From NCBI GenBank assembly GCA_964497185.1, contig CAZCBX010000005.1:1-64000 (forward strand): DNA of 64,000 nucleotides, given 5' to 3'. The stretch is from CAZCBX01 sp964497185 (GTDB lineage: Bacteria; Bdellovibrionota_G; JALEGL01; JAGRMV01). This document shows, piece after piece, positions 16,375 to 28,300 of the stretch. Each line of letters starts with the position of its first letter. Position 1 is the first letter of the stretch. The notes under the pieces were generated by a model. The model ran no database searches, was not told the DNA's origin, and worked only from the letters and a program-made list of their open reading frames with translations. The position numbers were made by a program, and so were the translations under genes.

Positions 16375-19300
16375 ATGACCCAAAACTCTTCTTATTCAAC
16401 ATACTTACGCAGCATGGCCGCATTCATGCTGCATATTTTTGTGGCGGCCACCATTTGGACCAGCTACGAGCCCGCCTACGCACAAATGCGTCAAAACCAG
16501 GGGCGTGAACCCAGCAATTACGTGGAAATACAATCCACCGTGTCCAGTGGTTCATCCAATTTAAGCAAAGAGGAACAATTTCTTTTGCACAGCCTTACCC
16601 TCAAGCTCATGCAGGGAGAGTGCAAGCAAAGCCCCATGGTCAAAATTCCGGATGCCAACGCATCGCTTTTTGATTGGCGCGTGCGTTTTCGTCGGATGGA
16701 CATGGCGCTTCAACATATTTATTCTGAATTGAAATACACGAAAAATCCCAAGCCGGTCACCTTGCAACAATTGCGAACCATTGATTGTACAGAATTGGCC
16801 CTGCATCAATTCATGCTTCAAGTGGCGCAAAAAGCTACAAAAAAGGCCGCATGTTTTCCCCAGGTACAAAAGCAGATAGGTAATCCAGTGACAGGCCAAG
16901 CCCGATGGCATGTAGCGCTCAAAGAGGATTTGAGTGAGTGTCAAAACACCTATCAGGCTATCACCGAGACCGCCAAGTTGGCCATGACCAAAACCATGCA
17001 AACGATGTTTGTTTTGCAGCAATGGCTTGAATTCAAAGACCCCGCGCGCGATCAAGCCCTCATTGAAAAACAGCAAATGTTGTTCAAGCAGTACAACAGC
17101 CTGGTGCAACAAATTGAATTGTATCAAGGTCTGTACTTTGATCCGCAGGCACTGCATGAAATTTTCGCCCAACAAAGTCACAAACATCCCACCCGAGCAT
17201 TTTTTAGCCAGACGTTGGCAGCCTTCGCCACAAAACAAAAACAAGATCGCAAAGCTTACATCGATTCATGGTTGGAGGAACAATCGGGTGATCAGCAAGC
17301 TGCATCTGAAACCATACAACAAACGCCTTTGCCATCGTGGGACGTTAAAAGAAACTATGCGCAAAACACGCAAAGCCAAGATGTATCCGACAAAAACGAT
17401 GTCCGCCATGGCTTGGGCATCACACGGCAGGCCATGCAATATGGTGCGTTTAGCATTTGGGAGTTGGCCCAGTGGATGTACGGCAAAAATTATTTCCACG
17501 GGTGGCAGCAAGAAGTCGAAGATGCAAAGCTCAGTGCCGACCAAATTCAAAAAAGAAAAGATGAGGGCACGCAATATTTTTACCGTGGCTACAAATCAGA
17601 AACCGAAGTAGCCACCCGAGCCATTTGTAGCCGACGCTCCAGCGACTGGCAGAAAGAATGTCTGTATGCCAGGGTTCATCCAAATCTAGAGCATAGCAAA
17701 AGCATGCAAACCTTTTTGGCCGAAACTTTCCGTCAGTATCAAGAAGCACAAAACACCACTGAAGGTAGTCCATCCAAACAAGCCGCTTGGATGTCCTCCG
17801 ATACGAACAAGCGCAGCAATCCATCTTTGCACTACCAACCTTATTTAGAGCGCTTTAATCAAAAACTTCGCAGCTTCAATCAAACGTGTCAGGATGTGCA
17901 TACCCTCATCGAAGCCGATCGCGCCGAATATGAAAAAAACCCAAAAACGCAAACTTTCCGGGAAGAAGGTGAACAAGTCCTACCTTACTCCTACAACCCA
18001 CATGAAGTGAAAAAAAATCTGGAAGCTCAAACCAAACAACGTTTTGCCGATCAACACAACGACTTAATGTTCTCAGATGCGCTGAGTTTTTTGTTCAAAG
18101 ACGATCCCCTGCGCCAGGCAGTCGGCTTTGATACGCACAGCCGCATGCTAGAAAAGTGTGCACGCAGTGGTAAAAGTTTGGCTCTGCTGGCCAACATTGA
18201 TCAAATTCTGGCCGCCGAAGATCGAATAGCTGCAAATCAAATGGAAGGTTTTCAGCGTGCTTATCATCTGCATACACAATTTAAACAAGGTCAGCCGGCT
18301 GATTTTGAAGCATTTGTTAAAGACACTATGAAGTACCAACCACTGGCGCTTTTCAATTACCTTGTAGAAAATCCAAGTCATGAATATGCGAAAAACATAG
18401 CCGCTTACATGGATGAAGTCATTGCATCGCAAAAGTTTGATGCCATCAAAATGATGTTTAAGATGATGGGCGTATTGACGCTTGCGGTAATCGGATCTGT
18501 TCCATCAGGTGGCACGTCTGTGGTGGGAGGAGTGACCGTTACATCATCCATGCTCGCCACTTTTATGCTAACGGCTGTGGTGGCGTTTGGCATTGTCAGC
18601 TTCCCCTTCGATCTGGAAAGCATGCAAAAGCAAATCATCCGAACCCGTCAGGCCATGGTCATGAACACCCACTGGAACTTGTCGGATTTAATCCATCAAC
18701 AAACGCAAAATCATCAACACATTCGCAATCGATGGATTCAACTTTGGGTGGATGCTGTGATGGCACCGCTACTCGGCTTGTCATTGGCCAAACAGTTTCA
18801 AACGGTGCAACAGCAAAACGCATTGGTTCGACAGGCGCAAACCATTTTGTCCGACTCTGCAGGATCATCTAAACAATGGGAAAGCTTGTACCGACGATGG
18901 TCCGGCCGATCCAACAGTGGAAGTAGCGGTGGAACGTCCACGCCCAAAGCTCCAGCACCCACAAGCGGCATTCCGTTGTCGCGGGCCGCAGCACAAAAGG
19001 TACAAAACGCCATCCCCAAATCTGCGTCCCCCGCGCCCACACTCTCACCCGCAAGAGCCAACCCCACAGGCCCACAAAATGCTTTGCAAAAACAAACCAG
19101 CGAGGTGGCGACTTTGCCCAAGCCGCAACCAGCACAGAGCCTTGAAGTCAAAGGCTTAACATTGGAAGAGGTACTGCAACCGCTGTCCCAACCATTAACC
19201 AAAGCAAAGCCAGTGCTGCCACCTGCAACACCCCCATCCATTGGCCTGATGGAAACCGCTAATTCTGGATTGTCCCCAATGGCCGTCGTGCTGCCGCACG

Positions 19301-22300
19301 CTTTCTCTGCTGGGCATTTTGTGAGTGATCACCTCACCGCAGAGCAAACCCGACGACTGAAATTCCTTCAAAAAGAATTGGAAAAGCACCATCGCAACAT
19401 GCAAAAAGCCCTTGAAGCCATTCAAAGCATGAATGGCAACGTGGTCGATACGCAGGTGCTGAGTTTGATTCGAGCATTGGCCGCCGGTGGCAATCAGCAG
19501 GCCATCGAATGGCTTCGACGCTTTGATGGGCGCAGTGGGGTCAGACAAGGCATCGCCAGCACCGGCTTTCCATCGGGTTATGAAGACGATGTGGAGGCAT
19601 CCGCCATTAAATTGACGTTGACGCAGCAGAAAAAAATTGCGCGATGGCTTCAAGACACCAGCAAAGCGTTGTCCAAAAAAGATTTTTGGCTTTTTTATGA
19701 GTGGGCCAGCGTCCATTCACCCTTTCAAAAAAGTTTGATTCAAGCATTGGGCTTGGTACGCACCCAAAATTTTTACGCCCGCATTCCTGAAAAAAACACC
19801 GACACCTTCATCGCCCATTTCCGTCGAACGTTTGCCAGTGCCTTGCGCGATGTGCCCAAGCAAGAGATTCATCAATATTTGCAAGCCCTGCAACAAACCA
19901 TCGATGCCCATCGCATCCAATACTGGCAGCAAGAGCAAAATCAACAAGCCATTGTAGATTACGCCACCTTGGAACAAGCCTTTCCCCTGCGCACCGAAGA
20001 CGTGCAAGAAATCATTCTGCATGCGCTAACCATGACCCAACAGCCCGGCACAGAATTTTTTGACGAGCGATTAACCTCCGATCAAATGAACATCGCCGTG
20101 CACGATCAAAAATTCTTAAAAACGCAAGAGGCGCGCGCAATTGCCGATCAGCTCATTGAAGACGTACAGTCGTTCCGCTTCGCTCATTTACCCATCTATT
20201 TTTATTATGCACAGATGGATCAAGAAACGTACGCCCACGCACGGGCTTTGCGTGTGTTGCTTGGCTTGAAAATCACACCCACAGGCCACATGTTGTATGG
20301 GTATTCAGGACGTAATTTTCACCCCTCACTCACACGCTACCTTTACAGGACCTATCCACAAATTGGTTGGAACGAAATTAAAAAATTGCTTCGCTTTGTT
20401 CAAAACATTCAAGACATTATCTTGATTCAAGCGTTTCAACAAAACCCCGATACACTGTCGGAAGAACTGTCCAATTATTATCTGGATTTTCAAAAAAACT
20501 ATCCAAACCAGTATGCATCCATGGAAGAAATGGTGGCCGAATCGGATCTAACAGCACAAACCTATTTCCAACACTATCGTGACTATGGCATTCATCACAA
20601 CTGGTATCCCAACATCGAACAATTGCAACAGCGAAGCCAAACGTATCATTTTGATCTGACGCAAATTTTCGATTTCATCGAAAATCACGCATCTCAAATT
20701 CCGGTCACTCGTTACATTCAACCGCCATACCGATCCAACCAAACCTCTCAGCCCGATCGTGTGCCACCCATGTCTTCTGAGAAGATATTAAACCTAGAAA
20801 CCGTCATTGATGAAAACCTACCTTTGACGAAAAAAATAGTTCAAGACATGAATGAGCTGCTTTTATATGTACAAGCTTTGGGTGATGAAGCCGGCCCTGC
20901 GCTAACGCGACTCACCCAACAAGTTCGTTTTCGTATATACATGGGCTCTCATGCGGTCGAACAAGCCGATCTAAGCTATTACCCAACCGATGAGCACCAA
21001 GGCCAAGAGAATAACCTTGAACTTCTATCGCAAACATTTGCAAAACTTCAACGCTCAGCCGACCCAGTCGCATGGCAAAAACGCGTAGCGCCGCTACTTG
21101 AAATTTATCATGTGCGTCCTTTTTGGCAATGGTCCGAAGCAAATGCCCCCTACACACCCATGGGCAACCGATTGCAAATGCACGTATGGCCCCGCACATC
21201 TCTGCAAGACAGCCGTGCAACCATCACCGTCATTCGCAATGGCGAACCGCATGTGGTTTCACAAATAAACATCAATCAAGCTGAAATTTATTTTTTACAA
21301 CACCCCACCACCCAAGCGTTGTATTTTTACATTCAACTGGCGGGCATCAATCAGCCTGGCAGAGTGTATGAACTAGAATTTTTTCCCTACATCTCATCAT
21401 TGTTTACCCAACATGGTTTGATTGGAGGACAAGAGCTCGATGTGCAAAGTCAACTGCGTATGTTACGCGTGAACGATCAAAATCAAATCGAACAAGACGA
21501 ACGTCTCGCACAGCACATAGCAGGCGTGAATGACGACGAACAAACAACAACCGTGAGTGAAGGCGACTACATCGAAACTGTACTGGCCCGCCAATTTCCG
21601 AACCCAGCTGACTTGCAACGAATATTGACCTTGACCGATGCCATGGCCAATCACTCCGATCTAACTCACCTGGAAAGCATGCTTTTATTGCACGCCACGC
21701 ATCAATGGGGTCAGCACCCTGATGGGCAAGAAGCCGATCCTGAAGCCAGCGCCCATGAAGCACTCTACCGCCTGCTGCAAGTGGGTAAATTGCATGGTCT
21801 CAATGAAGCCATCGTGGCACCCATGATTTTTCGACTGATGCAGGAAGGAGTTTTGTTTTCTGCTGCAGCTCATCAGAACCATTCGGTGGACGAGGAAACA
21901 GCGCTCAATGAAGCACCGAACCAAACCACAGGCCAAAAGCAGACGGAACTGACGGTTCACAATCAAGAAAACTTAAACGAAGCAGAAAAGAAACTTTGGC
22001 AAAAATTTAAAAACTCTCAGCCTACACCAGAAGCCCTCCTAAAGTTGCCACTGAAAGATCACGGGCACACACTCACCACCAAAAGATGGCCCCTTGGGGA
22101 AGGTGAGCAAGACGTGTACATCAAGGGTAATTTTTTTGGATCAAAAAATATCGCGACCTACCGTTCAACTCAGCTTGAGTGGTCGGTGTATGAAATTCAA
22201 AAAGACATCGTAAACCGATACCCAACGTCCATTTTGGTCACATTGGGTGGCAAACCTTACATGGTCAGCGAAGCGATGCCGGCCACCCAGTTCCAATACG

Positions 22301-25300
22301 TTGACTCAGATGGTCATACCAAGGGCCCCTTTAATAGTGAGAAAATCAAAGAGGCGATGGAGGACGACTATGATGATCTTCATTACATAGAGATGGATGA
22401 CTGGGACCGGTATGGCACGTCTGTATGGTTAAATTTGGATTTGCCGGAAGCGTTGGTGTTGATGGATATGCTTTTGGGCATTGTGGATCGAAACCTTTCA
22501 AGAAATATGGTTGTGGTGGGTGGAAACGAAGTGGTCAACTTAACCCTTCAAGATTTACCCTACCAGCTGTCTGAAAACCAACAGTGGATGATTTTTGATG
22601 GCAATCTCTCGTTTCAAGAAAATGAAAACAACTCCCTTTACGACAGCATACCGGAAACATTTTTGGATTGGCTGCAGAGTTATCAACACACCACCATCGA
22701 CCCTCAACAGGTATACAATGTAACCCACTACATTCAAGGCATGCTTTTGAGAAACCCGGAATTTGTATCCGCACTTCAACAATTAACCGATGAGGTCATT
22801 CAAAACCGTTTCTTGCTTAGCGAAGATCATCAAGCCATGCTGATTGAAAATCGAAATTATTTATTAAGCTTGAGCCAGCAAACCCCTGGTACGGCATCGT
22901 CATCCAATTCATCGACCCATCGCGATCAACCAGCAAACCCCGAAGGCCCTGACCAGAGCCACGCGCCAACAAGCAGTCTGGCAACCGCGCTTCAAAAAGT
23001 GGATGTACAAGCTTTGCCCAAACTCCATCCATCCAAAGAAGTGCGTCTCTTTGAAGACCCATCTGGTCAAGCTTGGGCCGTATATCCTTCCTTCTCGAAT
23101 GAACCGGCACGCCATGTATATCGGCAATGGATGGTTATGGAACTCAACCAATGGTGGGGTCAACCACTTAACATCCCAGAGCATCATTTGGTGCGCGTGG
23201 ATGGCCAAGACCATCTGCTGGTGGCCTATCAAAAAGAGGCTCGCTTTGATGCAACCATCGGCTCCATCCATCTACCGGAGGCCACTATCGGTCAGATTTA
23301 TAAGGAGTTAGAGACCATTCTTGGTCATGCACATATGGCGATGGGCATGGGTGAGGATGAAAGCCAACTGGCATTTTTCCAAAACGTGTCTTTGATGCGG
23401 TCACACGGCCTATTTCATCGAAACTTTACCCCTGAACAAGAACTTTTCTTATTGGTGTTTCATATTCTGGATCATCAAGAAACCACGCACAATAAAATAT
23501 TTACGCATCCGCAAAACACGGTAACGGACCTGGATCTTTCACACGGCCCCGTCGATCAGCCATCCTATCTAACACGACATTGGATCGATTTTCATTTGGC
23601 TTTTTCTGAAGTCAACGATGGGTGGACACCCCAGCAATTGCAATTGATCCAGCAGCAACTAAGCCGTCAATCCGATCTCATGGAGCGGCTCCGTGTTGTC
23701 AGACACAATTACGATGAATTTCTTGAGCGATTTATGCCCCCTGGGTTAACCACAAAAATGCAAGCAGCGGTGCGCGAGGACATCGACTTTGCATGGGCTC
23801 AAATTCAAACACTGGTGGATGTTTATTATGGGCGGGCATCGATCGATGCACTGGTTAGTGCATCGAATGAGACTGAAGATTCACATGGGACTACAAGTGC
23901 AGCCAATTCCCCAGCGCCCATGATGGTACATAACGAAAAAACCCTGAACGAAGACGAACAAAAACTATGGCAAGCCTTTCAAGCTTCCACAGCTACCCAC
24001 AAAGCCATCCAAGCATTGGAAGGCGACAAATCAGGCAGCCGATATTTTGTTGAGCCAATCACGCTTGATGACTCAAAAACCAAAGTGTTTGTAAAAAACA
24101 GGGTTCCTGCCATGGAGTGGTCCATGTACGAGCTGAATAAACGACTGACACAATCGTATCCTACTTCCATCTTGGTCACCATCGAAGGCCAACCATACTG
24201 GGTGACCGAAGCCATAGATTTCACACCATTTCAATATACGTTTGCCAATGGCAAGCAGTCGGAGGTCCTCAGCAATGAAAGCCTTTTTAACCGGTATGTA
24301 GCCGAGGATAGTTTGCCTCTGTTGGAGGAAATCGAAGATTCAGAATTAATGGGCAACATCGAACACTACGGCTTTGTCCAATCATCTTTGCCAGAGGTTT
24401 TCTTGTTAATGGATTTATTAACCCAAACCTACGACCGAGCCCTATCGTCTAAAACCGTGTTGGTCGGAGGACAAAGCTTGGTCGAACTCAACAGAGACAA
24501 TTTGCCTTACGTGCCTGAGAAAGGCGAGCGATGGATGAGTTTCGATGGGGGCAACGCATTTGATTTAAACGACCACAATTATCTTTTTGACAACAAACCC
24601 ATCGATTTTACCATTTTTGTGGAAGGGTACACTTACGGATCACTGGACTCTGATGAGATTGCAAACGTTCAAAATTACATTCAGCGGATGTTGTTGCGCA
24701 ACCCCGCTTTTGTTAGCGCACTTGGTCAGCTGACCGATGATTACATTTACAACCATTTGCAACTGGCCCCCTATGCACAGGCAATGTTGATCCAAAACCG
24801 AGATCGCATGCTGGAGCTCTCTGCCCGCAATCATCTGCCCAACTTATTGGCCCCCATTCAACAAAGAGACGCATCATCATCTGCAAGCCAGCACCAGGCA
24901 GCAATGGGCAGTGCATTTGTGATTGATCTTCCCGCCATTGTGGCCGAGCAAAAAGATCTGGCGTTGGCCCATGCTTATTTTACCCAGTTGGCCGATCCAA
25001 CCAACACCACTGAACAAGCACAAGTGTACCGCGATACGCTGGCCAAGTTCAAAGCACTGGCCCAAGCCCAAGGCAAGCCATGGGATCACGATGCTTGGGT
25101 TGTTACAGCCTATGCAGTTCATATGCGCGGCAATGGCGAAAGCCCAACCCAAAAAGCCATCAAAGCCGCAGCCATCATGGCGCTACAAATGTACTGGAGC
25201 CATCAACTCAATTTGCCTCCGCCTTACCTACCCATAGATATGCAAGTGCATCAGTGGATTCAAAACTTGGTGGATGTCCGCGTGCTGGGTCAAGACGATT

Positions 25301-28300
25301 TTTCTGATTCTCCCCAACCGCGTTTTTCACGGGCTTTTAACATTCAAAACAGTGAGATGTATGACGGCTACATCGAAGACATGCAAACACTTCAGCATGA
25401 GCATCCAGGCATCTTCGCACTGTTTGAACGCTTTTTATTAAGAGGCAAAACCCAACCCAATCGAACCGAATTTTGGCAAAAAGTGGATTTTGTGACCAAT
25501 CCAGCCAGCTACGAAATTCGCAACATCACCTACAACGCGCCCAAAGATCTTTTTTCGCTGATCACCTACCTGGTTCAGTGGCCCTACGCGCATCAAAGAG
25601 CATTGATGGATGCCACAACACAACTCTTAGAAAGTGGAGAAATTCATCATTTTTCTGAAGTGATGGCGCACCTGCAAACCTTCGAACCCAAGGCCCTTCA
25701 AACGCCCGAATCTTTGCAAGAAGCTTCCCAACAATTGTTTGAATTTCAACCTGTGCATGGTTTTGACTTAAGCGATCAAATGATGATGACTGGAAATCAA
25801 AGCCGCCTACGTTTTCAAAAACCCGATACTTTGGCCTATCAAAACGAAGTGTATTCACGGGAAGCGTTGATGGAGGCTTGGTCCCAATGGGAAATTGCTT
25901 CATTGAGCTACATTCAACAACCCCGACTGCTTACAACCAAAGCATTTCGCGTGGTGGATCGCCCAGAGCAAGATTTGTTACAGGCGTATTTTCAAAAATC
26001 CGGTCGACCCAGTGACATGGCTTTTGTCCGGGGCATGAGCTTGTTTCGTCCCATGGAAGAGTTCACCGATGTTGCCAAAGATCCGATGGCGCAACTGGAA
26101 ATCATCGAATCCGACATGCTCATACCCGTGCGCTTGTGGGTTCAAGGCCAAGAAGTCATCCGCTGGGTGGCCTTGCCGGGCAGTTATCAAGTTCAGCACA
26201 TCAACATTGACGAGCGCGATGGCATTGCCCATGTTTACACCACGTCCATTTTTAATCAAAAAACATACAGGGATCAACTAGAGCAATGGCATTTTGACAC
26301 CGAATACAATCCATTTCGTTTGCCCTGGGTGGCACGCACAAAACAAGATCAAATTTTTTCTGAGCCCGTGCCCGAGCAACCCCAACGCCCTGTACAGACC
26401 ATTGAAAAAGAAGACATGGTGAAGGTTTATCCCTTGGTCGGGCAAGTCGATGAGGATGGCTTTACTGCTTTTGTAGGCAGATACCTTGTAGGCCATGCGC
26501 GTGCTCAAGAAGAAAAACAGTTTAGAGCCTTTGCAATGGCGTTGGCACCCAGCATGAAAGAAGACAAAAATTATTTGCAGCTGTTGCGCTGGGTGTACGC
26601 CACGACATTCGATCCATCGGTGCTGAACAAGCGAGATTACATCCAAATGTTGTATACTTTTTTCCAAGAAGTCGCTGGGGTTCAGCAACCCGATGTCCAG
26701 CTATTGGAAGAAATGTACAATGCATGGGTTTACCACTTCGCCTCAACAAGCAATCCGCCTTCTGGACAAGTGGCCCTTCTACCGCAGGGTCCGAACCGTT
26801 TTTATACCGATGTACTTCAACCTCGACTGGCAGAAAGTGATTTTGAAAAAGTTTTCCACGACATGATCCACCGTGCAGACATGCCCGTGACCCCTGAAAA
26901 CCAAGAAAAAATGCTGACCATGCTGATGGAAGAAATCAGCAAATTTGCTTTAAACGCACAAGTTGCCAAAGCCAAAGTGCATGATGCCTTGGTCACCATT
27001 CTCACCCGCGTAGAGCATCACTTCATCACAGGTCACCTCAATGTGGTGGATCATCTGTACATCACCCAGTGGGCCTTGGATGCGCTGGCGGCAACCGTTA
27101 CGTTTGTGGATGATTGGCAACCCATCCAGGCGTTGGATCATCCAAGGTTTAATGAATTAACCATGATCTTAAGTGAAGTACAGGTTACACCAGAAATGCT
27201 GGATGACTTTTTAGAAACGTTCAACCAGTCCCCCTTGGCCCAAGACCTATGGAAAATTTATAGCCGGCTGTATCAAAATCATAAAAAAACAAACCATGAA
27301 CCCCATTCCCTCGATAAGCGCAAACATCAATTGACACATTTTCTCTACACATTGCGTTTAAAACAAAACAGCATGCTCAATGTGGAAGATGCAACAGAGT
27401 GGGTCTCCATGTTCTTGATTGGCGTGCAACATTTCACATCCATGGATCCCGTTCTTTTTTATGAGTTTTCACATTTACTAGAAGACATAGCCGAAGGATG
27501 GAGTGAAATGGAAACGGGTGAAAGGCCCGATGGAAGTGGCGACTTTTTGGCCCAAGAGCTGGCGTTGGAAAATGCCATGATGGACGAAACCATGACTTTG
27601 GTAAATCAAACTGATTTTCAACAAGAGAAAACTATCACACACGCCATCGAGTCCATGGGCATGCATTTGCCGGAAGATAAGCGAGACAAAATCGTCTACG
27701 AAACCATTCAAGCGTTTTTGTACCAAGATCTCATTCACATTCAGCCCGGCATCGAGCGCCTACAGGAAGCGGTGTTGCTGGCAGAAGCGGAATATGTAAC
27801 CAGTCAAGCAGATCTGCTGCATTTGATGGAGACAATTGCTCAACTAGAAACCATCCAGCAGCAAGTGCAAGCTGTCCAGCGGTGGATTGAAACCTTTGGC
27901 GACACGGCTTACACCCTACCCACCCAAAAGCAAAATATGCAAGCGATGGGGCAAGCCATGAATTATCCTGAAGTGGATGAAGAAGAATGGGCACGTATCA
28001 GCAAACGATGGTCCATGCCTTGGGCCGATCCAAGCAAAGGCATTTTGATTACACAGGCGTCGGATGGTTTTAACTATACGCAAACAGAGCATTATGGACT
28101 GGGCCCCCAATACATGACTCGTGATAAAACATATCACCTCACGCCAACGTTTGTGCGCAAAGATTTTGAAGGCTGGCTTTATATTCTGGCCACCGATACA
28201 AGCGGGGATGCCTATTTGGTAAAAGTGCCGAATCCTCTGATGACATTGAGCCAAGTTTCACGACAGCTGCCTTTTCTTCAGCCAGGGGCAGAAGATAAAA

